From NCBI GenBank assembly GCA_964464375.1, contig CAYXFU010000022.1, positions 1 to 57,472 of the forward strand: 57,472 bases of DNA, read 5' to 3'. Under the pieces are notes generated by a model that saw only the letters and a list, made by a program, of their open reading frames with translations, was not told the DNA's origin and did not search any database. A program made the translations under genes and the position numbers. The DNA is from CAIOZA01 sp964464375 (lineage in GTDB: Bacteria > Bacteroidota > Ignavibacteria > Kapaibacteriales > UBA2268). Below are positions 33,452 through 42,832 of the stretch, one piece after another. Position 1 is the stretch's first letter. The number at the start of each line of letters is the position of its first letter.

Positions 33452-36400
33452 CTACATCCTATTCTTCAATGCTCCGTATAGCGTTATCTGATGCTTCTGC
33501 ATCCACTCCATTCCTTCGGATGCTGCTTTGGCGGCTGAGAGGTTGGTGATGCACAGCACTTTCTTCTGCAGAGCGGCATTACGTATCATCAGGTCATCCT
33601 GATAAGCCTTGCGTCCCATTGGTGTGTTGATAATCATACCAATCTCACCGGAGTTAATCATTTCGAGAACATTCGGGTTGCCCTGACCAATCTTGTGAAT
33701 AAGATTAACAGGCACTCCTTCCACATGGAGTGTGCTGTATGTGCCTAGAGTTGCGTATATGGCATATCCAAGTTTGACAAGCTTAAGAGCAATCGGAACT
33801 ACTGCTTTTTTATCGAAGTCATTAACGCTTATGAAAATCTTGCCGTTTGCAGGGAGAATGTTTCCTGCTGCCAGCTGGGACTTGACATAAGCTTCTCCGA
33901 AGAATTCACTTATGCCCATCACTTCGCCGGTAGAGCGCATTTCCGGTCCTAAAACCGTGTCAACTCCAGGAAATTTATTGAAAGAGAACACGGGAGCTTT
34001 CACTGAGTAATGTCCAACAAAACCGGGATTGGGTACATTCATAGAGTCAAGCTTTTCGCCGAGCATAACTCTGACAGCAAGTTTAGTAAGAGGAATACCG
34101 ACAGATTTGGAGACGAATGGAACTGTTCTCGATGCCCGTGGATTAACTTCAATGATATATACTTCGTCTTGCCAGATGGCGTACTGTATATTTATAAACC
34201 CACATATCTTTAATGCATTGGTAATATTATAAGTTACTTCTCTTATTTTGTCGCTGATCGCAGCTGGTAGATTATATGCCGGCAGAACAGAGCAGCTATC
34301 GCCAGAGTGGATTCCGGCTTCTTCGATGTGTTCCATTATTCCGGCGATGATAGTTTTGTTGCCATCGGAAACAGCATCAACATCGATTTCGATTGCATTC
34401 TCTAAGAACTTATCGATAAGAACTGGATGTTCGTGATTGACTTTTGCGGCTTCGCGAATGTAGCCCATCAGGTCAGATTCGTTGTAAACTATTGCCATCC
34501 CTCTTCCACCGAGCACATAGGACGGACGAACGATAACAGGGAAACCAATTTTTCTCGCGATAGCCATTGCATCATTTTCTTCAAAAGCAGCTCCACCGGG
34601 AGGATAGAAGATTTTAAGCGTTTCGAGCAAAGCTATAAATTTGCCGCGATCTTCAGCTATATCTATATTTTCCTGTGATGTTCCAAGAATATTAACTCCT
34701 GCATCGAGTAGCTTTTTAGAAAGACGAAGCGGAGTCTGTCCTCCAAGCTGGAGAATTATTCCCATTGGATTTTCAAGCTCAATGATGTTCATAACATCTT
34801 CAAAGTTAACAGGCTCGAAGTAGAGTTTGTCCGATGTATCGTAATCCGTGCTAACAGTCTCAGGATTACAGTTAATCATAATAATCTCATAATCCATTTG
34901 CTTTAGCATTAGCGATGCCTGCGAGGCGCAGTAATCGAATTCAAGTCCCTGTCCTATCCTGAATGGACCACCACCAAGAATCACTACTTTTTTGTTATCA
35001 GTAGCAATCGATTCATTCTCCTTCATGTAAGTAGAATAGAAGTAGGGAGTATGAGCCTCGAATTCAGCAGAGCATGTGTCCACTTTCTTGTATGTAGGAA
35101 TAACTCCGAGAGATTTGCGTTTTTCTCTGACTTCAGGAGTTGTGCAATTCAAAAGCTTAGAAATTTGTCCATCAGAAAATCCGCTTAGTTTGGCAGATTT
35201 AAGTAATTCTGCATCCATTTCTTCGAGTGTAAGCGTAGCCAGATGATTCTGCATTTCTACAATCTGTAAAATGTTATTCAGGAACCAGCGGTCAATCTTT
35301 GTTATATCAAAAAGAGTATCCATATCCATTCCGCGCATGAATGCTTCACGCAAAAGGAATGGAGTCATAGGTGTCGGAATTTTCAGCTTAGTCAATAACT
35401 CTTCATCTGTATAAGCAGTGGTATCATTTGATATCAAACCATTTACGCCAATCTCCAGTGAACGGTAAGCCTTCTGTATAGCCTCGCGGAAGTTTGATCC
35501 GATTGCCATTACCTCACCAACTGACTTCATCTGTGTAGTGAGATTGGATGAAACTTTGAATTTTTCGAAGTCCCAACGTGGAATCTTCACCACGATATAG
35601 TCCATAGTTGGTTCGAACGAAGCAGGAGTGGAACGGGTTATGTCGTTAGTGATCTCGTCAAGCGTTAGTCCAACTGCCAGCTGAGCGGCAATCTTAGCAA
35701 TCGGGAATCCTGTTGCCTTCGATACGAGAGCTGAACTGCGGGACACGCGAGGGTTCATCTCGATTACGCGGATATCTCCATTGTCGGGATTAACAGCAAA
35801 CTGGATATTCGAGCCACCGGTTGCTACTCCGACTTTACGTATGACGGCAATTGAAGCATCTCTGAGTTCCTGATACTCTTTGTCGGTCAGAGTCTGCGCC
35901 GGTGCAACAGTTATACTGTCACCGGTGTGAACGCCCATTGGGTCAAAATTTTCGATTGAGGCAACAATAACAACGTTATCCTTGATATCGCGCATCACTT
36001 CGAACTCGAATTCTTTCCAGCCAATCAGTGATTCTTCAATCAGTATTTCGCGAATAGGTGATAGATCTAATCCATAAGAAACGATTGTTTCAAATTCTTT
36101 AATGTCATTAGCAACACCGCCGCCGGTGCCGCCAAGAGTCAACGATGGACGTATTATTATCGGGAAATCCAGTTCTTTAGCAAATTCGAGTGCCTCGGCT
36201 AAATCGTGAACTGTTTTTCCTTTGGCAGAATGCAGATTTATCTCGTCCATAGCCTGACGGAACAAATCTCTCTTTTCGGCTCTTTCGATTGACTCGCGGT
36301 TAACTCCCAGAAGTTCAATGTTATACTTCTGGATAATTCCTTTGTCGTATAGTTCCAGGGCTATGTTCAAAGCAGTTTGACCCCCAACAGTCGGCAGAAT

Positions 36401-36655
36401 TGCTTCTATTTTATCCCGCTGTATAATTTGTTCGACGATCTCAGTCGTAATGGGTTCTATATATACTTTGTTCGATAGCTCCGGATCAGTCATTATAGTT
36501 GCAGGATTGCTGTTAAGCACAACTACGTAATATCCAAGTGAGCGGAGAGCTTTCACCGCCTGAGAGCCTGAATAGTCAAATTCGCCAGCCTGCCCGATAA
36601 CGATAGGACCGGCACCGATTACAAGAATTCTGTTTATATCTGTTCTTTGGGGCAT
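33452..36655 (-). CDS. carB: Carbamoyl-phosphate synthase large chain
   Basis: CarB makes carbamoyl phosphate from bicarbonate, ammonia and two ATP for arginine and pyrimidine synthesis. At 1067 residues it has the full family length. The two homologous ATP-grasp halves are visible (IRPSLTLGGTGGGVA and VRPSYVLGGRGMAIVY; both have VIEMNPRVSRSSAL / IIEVNPRASRTVPF). An oligomerisation region lies between them and a C-terminal methylglyoxal-synthase-like regulatory domain (about 930-1067) with GKIFISVNDFDKK. It starts within the stop of carA (TAATG, one-base overlap), so the subunits are translated together. Confidence 0.97.
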   Translation of the reverse strand: MPQRTDINRILVIGAGPIVIGQAGEFDYSGSQAVKALRSLGYYVVVLNSNPATIMTDPELSNKVYIEPITTEIVEQIIQRDKIEAILPTVGGQTALNIALELYDKGIIQKYNIELLGVNRESIERAEKRDLFRQAMDEINLHSAKGKTVHDLAEALEFAKELDFPIIIRPSLTLGGTGGGVANDIKEFETIVSYGLDLSPIREILIEESLIGWKEFEFEVMRDIKDNVVIVASIENFDPMGVHTGDSITVAPAQTLTDKEYQELRDASIAVIRKVGVATGGSNIQFAVNPDNGDIRVIEMNPRVSRSSALVSKATGFPIAKIAAQLAVGLTLDEITNDITRSTPASFEPTMDYIVVKIPRWDFEKFKVSSNLTTQMKSVGEVMAIGSNFREAIQKAYRSLEIGVNGLISNDTTAYTDEELLTKLKIPTPMTPFLLREAFMRGMDMDTLFDITKIDRWFLNNILQIVEMQNHLATLTLEEMDAELLKSAKLSGFSDGQISKLLNCTTPEVREKRKSLGVIPTYKKVDTCSAEFEAHTPYFYSTYMKENESIATDNKKVVILGGGPFRIGQGLEFDYCASQASLMLKQMDYEIIMINCNPETVSTDYDTSDKLYFEPVNFEDVMNIIELENPMGIILQLGGQTPLRLSKKLLDAGVNILGTSQENIDIAEDRGKFIALLETLKIFYPPGGAAFEENDAMAIARKIGFPVIVRPSYVLGGRGMAIVYNESDLMGYIREAAKVNHEHPVLIDKFLENAIEIDVDAVSDGNKTIIAGIMEHIEEAGIHSGDSCSVLPAYNLPAAISDKIREVTYNITNALKICGFINIQYAIWQDEVYIIEVNPRASRTVPFVSKSVGIPLTKLAVRVMLGEKLDSMNVPNPGFVGHYSVKAPVFSFNKFPGVDTVLGPEMRSTGEVMGISEFFGEAYVKSQLAAGNILPANGKIFISVNDFDKKAVVPIALKLVKLGYAIYATLGTYSTLHVEGVPVNLIHKIGQGNPNVLEMINSGEIGMIINTPMGRKAYQDDLMIRNAALQKKVLCITNLSAAKAASEGMEWMQKHQITLYGALKNRM

Positions 36656-37785
36656 TATTTGTTTCTGTTGACTGTTTCAAAAAATTCAGTAAATACCAGA
36701 TCATTGGCATCATTGGGACCGGGCGAAGCTTCGGGATGGAACTGAACAGCGTTAATCAGCAGATGTTTATGCCTGATACCGCTCACAGTGCCGTCGTAGA
36801 GATGCTTCCAGCTAAGCTCCCAGTCTCCGGAATTATCGAGGCTATCGTTAGATATTGCATAATTGTGATTTTGCGAAGAAATGTAAACTCTTCCGGTGTC
36901 AGTATATTGAATTGGGTGATTGGCACCGTGATGGCCAAACGGAAGTTTAACAATGTCAAGTCCGAAAGATCTTCCGATAAGCTGGATACCAAAACAAATG
37001 CCAATAATTGGAATTTTATTATTGGCATAGTTTATTAAATACTTATCAATTTTCTCAACGATTCTTGGATCGCCGGGTCCGTTGGAAAGAAAGACCCCAT
37101 CATATTCGATTCCGGCTATGTTTGTGTCGAAATTGTCATCGAACGGAACGAGATATATCTTATTGAACTTCCTTTGAAGATCCGAGATTATATTTGATTT
37201 TATACCGAAGTCAATTGCTAATAGCTTTAGATTATTATCCGGAGTTCCTTCATAAGTTTGGACTTTATCTGAGATAACCTGCTTATAGAGATTTATATCA
37301 GAAATTGAATGAGCAAGATTGACTTGCTTTAGAAACTCGTCCTGATCCAGAGTTTCGGTTGTAATTCCGCCCTTCATAGCTCCGATTGTTCTAATCTGGC
37401 GGGTTAGAGCGCGTGTATCAATGCCTTCGATACCGATTTTATTTTCCCCAGACAGGAATTGTGACAAACTGCCCTTTGATCTGAAACTGCTTGGAATTGC
37501 TGAATTCTCGCGAATAACGCAGGCTTCAGCATGAATGTTCAGCGACTGAACATCTGTTTGAGTAATTCCATAATTTCCCATCAGAGGATAGGTAAAAACG
37601 ATTATTTGTCCTTTGTAGGAAGGGTCTGTTAGGATTTCTTCGTATCCGGTCATAGCGGTAACAAAAACAAATTCCCCGAAAATAGTGCCACTACCCGAAA
37701 ATGTATATCCGTAGTCGTAATAGCCGTTCTCAAGTGTTATGAGGGCTCTGTGCCTGTGATTCAAGTTCTGCATTGGAACCTGCAT
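36655..37785 (-). CDS. carA: Carbamoyl-phosphate synthase small chain
   Basis: CarA hydrolyses glutamine and feeds ammonia to CarB. The 376 residues include the N-terminal CarA domain (ALITLENGYYDYGYTFSGSG) and a class I glutamine amidotransferase domain with nucleophile Cys264 (IGICFGIQLIG) and the His350/Glu352 pair (QFHPEASPGP). The nucleophile elbow reads GICFGIQ where most CarA have GICLGHQ. The changed residues are not the catalytic triad, so activity is expected. The ATG at 37783-37785 is used here; a second ATG four codons in (37771-37773) is possible. Confidence 0.96.
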   Translation of the reverse strand: MQVPMQNLNHRHRALITLENGYYDYGYTFSGSGTIFGEFVFVTAMTGYEEILTDPSYKGQIIVFTYPLMGNYGITQTDVQSLNIHAEACVIRENSAIPSSFRSKGSLSQFLSGENKIGIEGIDTRALTRQIRTIGAMKGGITTETLDQDEFLKQVNLAHSISDINLYKQVISDKVQTYEGTPDNNLKLLAIDFGIKSNIISDLQRKFNKIYLVPFDDNFDTNIAGIEYDGVFLSNGPGDPRIVEKIDKYLINYANNKIPIIGICFGIQLIGRSFGLDIVKLPFGHHGANHPIQYTDTGRVYISSQNHNYAISNDSLDNSGDWELSWKHLYDGTVSGIRHKHLLINAVQFHPEASPGPNDANDLVFTEFFETVNRNK

Positions 37786-38096
37786 TAATTAAAAAATTAA
37801 GAATTTAATTTCAGTTTTGGTATTGATTTTTAGTAATCAAGAGCATAAAAAACCCGCTCAAAGCGGTAGAAATTGAAAACTAATCAATCTTGAAGATTTT
37901 ACTTTAAGATTTCTTGTTGATGAAAATATGGAAAATTATATGGANNNNNNNNNNTTGCTTAATATTGTTATTTTATCTCAGCATTTTATGCAAATTAAGC
38001 AAAAAAGAGGAATTAAAGAAATGCAAAATAGTATGAACTTAATCTATTTTCCATAATAATAGGCAATATATTGATTTAACTTAAAGAGTAAGAGCT
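37786..38096. other. Intergenic region with a 10-N assembly gap
   Basis: No gene is seen. N bases at 37945-37954 mark a scaffold join, so the true distance between carA and the kinase gene is unknown and a gene or promoter may be missing. A small hairpin (CCGCT/AGCGG, 37854-37866) with a T-run on the minus side (37846-37852) precedes carA. It could end a minus-strand gene lost in the gap. Confidence 0.6.
37845..37867 (-). terminator. Weak terminator-like hairpin upstream of carA
   Basis: A five-base stem CCGCT/AGCGG with a 3-nt loop is followed on the minus strand by GGGTTTTTTATG. The stem is short. It may terminate something in the gap or attenuate carAB; neither can be decided from the sequence. 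Confidence 0.4.
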
Positions 38097-41000
38097 TTGC
38101 AGTCGATAATAATTAGACAATATTTTGCTTTTAATAATAATAGTGGATTTAAAATAAAAGAAGAGAATAACCATATTGATGCCAATGATTCCGTTAAGAT
38201 AAATTTAACGAGTGATCTGTTCAATTTAAGCTCAGATGCTATAGTTATAATTGATAGCAAAGGTACTATTCTCGATATCAACCAATCGGCACTAAATCTG
38301 CTGTGTCAATCAAGAGATGAAGTTCTGGGTGTGGATTTTAAACTGTTTACAATCGAATCAGATCACGACAATAAAGGATTTGAAATACATTTATCACGTG
38401 AATCGAACTACCCATTGACTTTTAAAACCTTGATATCACAGAATGAAAGTAATAGTATTCCCGTTGAGATTACTATTAATGAATTATCTGCAAACGAGGG
38501 AGAATCATATTATTATTGTGTTTACAAATCTTTGGCTACTTCAGATTTAGAAGATGATTACACCAGAAAAAATGAGATCAGGCTGAATTCTCTGATGAGT
38601 CTTGCTCAAATGAGTGAGCAGACTTATCAAACTGTGATGGATTATGGTCTGGAAGAAGGTATTAAGCTTACTCAAAGTAAAGTCGGCTATATTTATTATT
38701 ACAATGAAAATACTGAACTTTTCACACTCTATTCCTGGTCGAAAAGCGTGATGAAGGAATGTGAAATACAAGAGAAAAGGACAGAATATCAACTGGATAA
38801 AACGGGTGTTTGGGGTGAAGCTGTCCGGCAAAGAAAAACGATAATTGTTAATGACTTTCCTGCTGAGAATAATTTGAAGAAGGGTTATCCGGAAGGACAT
38901 GTAAAGTTATTCAGATTTATGACCATACCCGTGTTCCGAAATGGCAAGATTGTAGCTGTTGTGGGCATGGGCAACAAGGAAACAGACTACAATAATCAGG
39001 ATGTTACTCAGCTAACATTGTTTATCAATAGTTTATGGAATATTATTGACAAGAAAAGAGCTGAAGAAGCCCTTAAATCGAGTGAAGAGAAATACAGAAA
39101 TCTGGTAGAATGTATGCAGGAGGGAGTATTTTTGATTAGCAATAACAATATTATATTTGCTAATCAGGCTCTTGCGGATTTACTAGGCCAGGATATTGAC
39201 GACATACTAGGTACAGATATATTTCAGTTCGTCCATCCTAATGATATTGAATACATACAAAGAGTCCTGAGACTTAACAGAACAATTAAAGATTCTGCAT
39301 CTACATACGAATGGAGGCTGATTCATACCAACGGAGAAGTAAAAACCGTAAGTATTAATATCTCCTTAACTGACTTTCTTGGAGATTTGGTCTTAATTGG
39401 GACAATTAAAGATATTACAAAATCAAAAGAAAACGAAGAGAAACTGAAATTCAGTGAAGAACGCTATAGATCTCTATTGCAAAACCTTACAGATTTTATT
39501 ACAATTGTTGATGAGCACGGAATTATTAATTATCAGAGCGAATCAATCACAAAAACACTTGGGTATGAGCCCGAACAAATGATAGGATACAGTCTTCTTG
39601 GTTATGTTAATACAGATGACTTTGATGTAATTGTTCAGGAATTCGAATTAATAAGCAAAGGCAAAGGGACTGCATTACCAATCGTCTTCAGATTCAGAGA
39701 TACTAAAGGGAATTACAGATGGATTGAATCCACAATGGTCAATCAATTAGCAAATCCTGTAATCAATGGCATTATAATAACTTCACGTGACATTTCCAGA
39801 CGAAAGCAAGCTGAAGAATTTGCGAAAGATTATGAAATTCAGCTCAGGAATCTGCTTAATCATTCATCAATTATTTTATATGTTCTTGATAAAAAAGGGA
39901 CTTTTCTGATTTCTGAAGGTAAGGGACTAACAAAGCTTGGTCTTAAACCAGGGCAGGTAGTTGGAATGTCAGCTTTTGATCTTTATTCAGATTTTCCTGA
40001 AATAACTGATGCATTAACAGAAGCTTTCAATGGACATGACATAACCGTTCAGGTTTCTATTGGCGATATAGCTTTTGAAGTTCACAATTCTCCTGTTTTT
40101 GGACCCAATGGAGAAGTATTGAATGTGATCGGTGTTGCTAATGATATAACCGAACAGATGAATGCTCTGGGAATACTAGAAGAGAGTGAAAGAAAATTCA
40201 GAACATTTGTCGAAAATATAGATGATATGGTTTATTTCCAGGCACTTGATGGAACATTGAATTTCCTTAATGAGGCACATTTGAAAATGATTGGATACCC
40301 CGATGAGTTCTTTCAGGGAGAAGATGCCTGGACAAAGCTGGTTCATCCTGATGATCTGGCTTCAGCAAGGTACTTCTTTGATAATCTTGCCGGTAAAGTC
40401 GATAATTACAATATGGAATATAGAATAAAGGACATATCAGAGAATTATCACTGGATACAGTCAAGAATGGTTGGTGTGAAAGACGACACTAGGAAAATAA
40501 TCGGTTATAACTGCATAGACAGAGATATTACCAGCTCAAAACTACACGAGGAAATCCTACGAAAAAGCGATGAGAGGTTCAGGACACTTGCCGAGAACAT
40601 TCCGGCTATCATTTATTTAGCAAATAATGACGAAAGATTGACTAAGACTTATTTATCACATCACGTAGAAACTCTGACAGGTTATAGGAAAGAACTTTTT
40701 CTCGATAGTAAATTTGATCTGAAGGATATTATTTACCCTGAAGATCTAGCTGCGACTGAACTGGAAATTAAGTCAGCACTTGCAGAAAAGCGCACATTCA
40801 ATGTAACCTATCGCCTGATTCATAACAATGGTACAAGAAGGTGGATTAATGAAATTGGAGCCGGAATCTACAATGGGGATGAACTAGCAATGGTTGTTGG
40901 AATATTGAATGATATATCTTATAACAAAGAAACCGAAGAGGAACTGCAGAAAATATCAAAATTGAAATCAATTGGCGTTTTGGCTGGAGGAATAGCTCAT

Positions 41001-42059
41001 AATTTTAAGAATATTCTGGCATCGGTAACGTTCAGTCTCGATCTAGCAAAAGTATCACCACAAAATATACAAACTTATTTGGACAGGATAAGCCGCTCGG
41101 TAGATCAGGCAACAGCATTAGCTACCAGATTCCAGACTTTTTCTTCAGGAACAGAGCCTGCAAAAGAAGTTGTGAGCATCAAATCATTGATACTCGAAGC
41201 AGAAAGTCTTGCCCTAAGCGGGAGTAACGTTCAGTTTGAACTAAGTTTGTCTGAAAATCTTTTGAATGTAGAAGCTGATCCAAAGCAAATGAACGAAATG
41301 CTTATGAATCTATTTATTAATGCCCGCGAAGCCATGCCAAATGGTGGGAAAGTCTATGTATCGGCAGAAAATATAAATATTGATGAAAATAATATTAATC
41401 TAACAGAAGGGAGTTATATAAAAATATCAATTAAGGATGAAGGTATCGGAATTCCCAAGAAAAGCCTCCAATCAATCTTTGATCCATTCTATACAACCAA
41501 ATCCGGTGGCAACGGACTGGGGCTATCTACAGTTCATTTCATCATACAAAAACACCAGGGCACAATAACAGTAAATTCGGATGAAGGAATCGGCACGGAA
41601 TTTGATTTGTATCTACCGTCAACCGGTAAAGAAGAGCAGATTGAAAATAAAAAAGGTAACTTGGAAATGAATAATGGGAATATAAGAATTCTTTTTATGG
41701 ACGATGATGAGTTCATAAGAGAGAATATATGCGAACTTGGAGAACTTCTCAATTTTGATATTGAGGCTGCTGCAAATGGTGAAGAAGCAATTGAACTCTA
41801 TAAAAATAACATTATTAAGGGTACACCCTATGATGTAGTGGTTCTTGACTTAACTGTCAAAGGAGGTATGGGGGGCGATGAAACCGTTAAGATTCTGAAT
41901 GATATCGATCCAAATGTAAAGGCTATAGTTTTCAGCGGACATTCAACAAAGCCAATTGTAGCAAATTTTCAAGATTATGGCTTCAAAGCCAAATTGGATA
42001 AGCCTACTGACATAGCTAACTTTGCTAGTGTAATTAGAAGTGTTATTAATGAAGGATAA
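38097..42059 (+). CDS. Hybrid sensor histidine kinase: PAS, GAF, five PAS, kinase, receiver
   Basis: The 1320-residue protein has no membrane segment, so it is probably cytoplasmic. The order is PAS (about 35-150), GAF (about 155-325), five further PAS domains (starting near 328, 452, 581, 696 and 823), dimerisation helix with His968 (GGIAHNFKNIL), and HATPase (NEMLMNLFINAREAMP, DEGIGIPKKS, FDPFYTTKSGGNGLGL). A receiver domain (about 1195-1320) has phospho-acceptor Asp1251 and Lys in KAKLDKPTD. The only in-frame start after the upstream TAA is a TTG at 38097; the first ATG is about 160 codons in. Signals and output are unknown. The REC end suggests a phosphorelay to a distant partner. Confidence 0.9.
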   Translation: MQSIIIRQYFAFNNNSGFKIKEENNHIDANDSVKINLTSDLFNLSSDAIVIIDSKGTILDINQSALNLLCQSRDEVLGVDFKLFTIESDHDNKGFEIHLSRESNYPLTFKTLISQNESNSIPVEITINELSANEGESYYYCVYKSLATSDLEDDYTRKNEIRLNSLMSLAQMSEQTYQTVMDYGLEEGIKLTQSKVGYIYYYNENTELFTLYSWSKSVMKECEIQEKRTEYQLDKTGVWGEAVRQRKTIIVNDFPAENNLKKGYPEGHVKLFRFMTIPVFRNGKIVAVVGMGNKETDYNNQDVTQLTLFINSLWNIIDKKRAEEALKSSEEKYRNLVECMQEGVFLISNNNIIFANQALADLLGQDIDDILGTDIFQFVHPNDIEYIQRVLRLNRTIKDSASTYEWRLIHTNGEVKTVSINISLTDFLGDLVLIGTIKDITKSKENEEKLKFSEERYRSLLQNLTDFITIVDEHGIINYQSESITKTLGYEPEQMIGYSLLGYVNTDDFDVIVQEFELISKGKGTALPIVFRFRDTKGNYRWIESTMVNQLANPVINGIIITSRDISRRKQAEEFAKDYEIQLRNLLNHSSIILYVLDKKGTFLISEGKGLTKLGLKPGQVVGMSAFDLYSDFPEITDALTEAFNGHDITVQVSIGDIAFEVHNSPVFGPNGEVLNVIGVANDITEQMNALGILEESERKFRTFVENIDDMVYFQALDGTLNFLNEAHLKMIGYPDEFFQGEDAWTKLVHPDDLASARYFFDNLAGKVDNYNMEYRIKDISENYHWIQSRMVGVKDDTRKIIGYNCIDRDITSSKLHEEILRKSDERFRTLAENIPAIIYLANNDERLTKTYLSHHVETLTGYRKELFLDSKFDLKDIIYPEDLAATELEIKSALAEKRTFNVTYRLIHNNGTRRWINEIGAGIYNGDELAMVVGILNDISYNKETEEELQKISKLKSIGVLAGGIAHNFKNILASVTFSLDLAKVSPQNIQTYLDRISRSVDQATALATRFQTFSSGTEPAKEVVSIKSLILEAESLALSGSNVQFELSLSENLLNVEADPKQMNEMLMNLFINAREAMPNGGKVYVSAENINIDENNINLTEGSYIKISIKDEGIGIPKKSLQSIFDPFYTTKSGGNGLGLSTVHFIIQKHQGTITVNSDEGIGTEFDLYLPSTGKEEQIENKKGNLEMNNGNIRILFMDDDEFIRENICELGELLNFDIEAAANGEEAIELYKNNIIKGTPYDVVVLDLTVKGGMGGDETVKILNDIDPNVKAIVFSGHSTKPIVANFQDYGFKAKLDKPTDIANFASVIRSVINEG

Positions 42060-42062
42060 TAA

Positions 42063-42515
42063 ATGAATCTCGAAATCAGACGTGCTTACCAGACAGATGA
42101 AGAAATAATAGTTGAATTCAACAAAGCAATGGCATTCGAAACAGAAGAATTGGTACTTCAGCATGATATTATCACTGAAGGTGTCAGGAATATGATCGAG
42201 AATCCTGCACTAGGATTCTATGTCGTTGCTGAAGCCGACAACCAAATTATTGGTTCACTAATGATAACAACTGAATGGAGCGACTGGCGCAATGGCATAT
42301 TCTGGTGGATTCAGAGCGTATATGTGCTTCCCGAGCATAGAAGGCATGGTGTTTACCGCAACATGTACAAGTTTATCAAATATTTAGCAGAATCAAATCC
42401 CGAAATCTGCGGATTCCGCCTATATGTAGAAAAGGATAATAAAATAGCCCAAGATACATACAAAGCTCTAGGTATGGAAGAAACCCACTACCGATTATTC
42501 GAAGAGCTAAAATAA
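42063..42515 (+). CDS. GNAT-family acetyltransferase
   Basis: The 150-residue protein has the GCN5-related N-acetyltransferase fold: the N-terminal strand EIRRAYQTDEEIIVEFN, a central YVVAEADNQIIGSLMIT, the acetyl-CoA loop SVYVLPEHRRHGVYRNMY (R/Q-x-x-G-x-G/A motif as RRHGVY) and the late VEKDNKIAQDTYKALGMEE. The substrate is unknown. It starts 3 nt after the kinase stop codon and is almost certainly cotranscribed. The IFWWIQSVYV strand is typical of a GNAT subgroup related to aminoglycoside-like acetyltransferases, but the substrate cannot be claimed. Confidence 0.9.
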   Translation: MNLEIRRAYQTDEEIIVEFNKAMAFETEELVLQHDIITEGVRNMIENPALGFYVVAEADNQIIGSLMITTEWSDWRNGIFWWIQSVYVLPEHRRHGVYRNMYKFIKYLAESNPEICGFRLYVEKDNKIAQDTYKALGMEETHYRLFEELK

Positions 42516-42832
42516 ACCTAAGTATTCATTAGAAACGAATATCCCCCAAAAGCTTTTTGCACTCCTGAAAGTACGGAATATTTCATGGGATGTACTATTT
42601 TCTACCAACCTGTTCTCTCTATCGGAAAGAAATTCAAATAAATATTCCTAACTTTTGTAACTTCATTTTGTTTTGAGTAATTTATTTTTTAGTTTTACAT
42701 AAAATTTAGTTATTACTTTTTAACCTGATAATCAATTTTCTATCTAGTTACAAGAATTTGTGTGCTATCGGCTATCTGAACCTTTATTTAATTTTTTAAG
42801 ATACAGCATATAAAAATATCAGGGGGTGATTT
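42516..42832. other. Spacer upstream of the metalloprotease gene
   Basis: No gene is seen. At 42591-42628 there is a copy of the ACTATTTTCTACC module (ACTATTTTCTACCAACCTG, then TTCTCTCTATCGG), which also occurs at 22283-22308 (inverted) and 22475-22508. The rest is AT-rich and should contain the promoter of the next gene. Confidence 0.55.
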
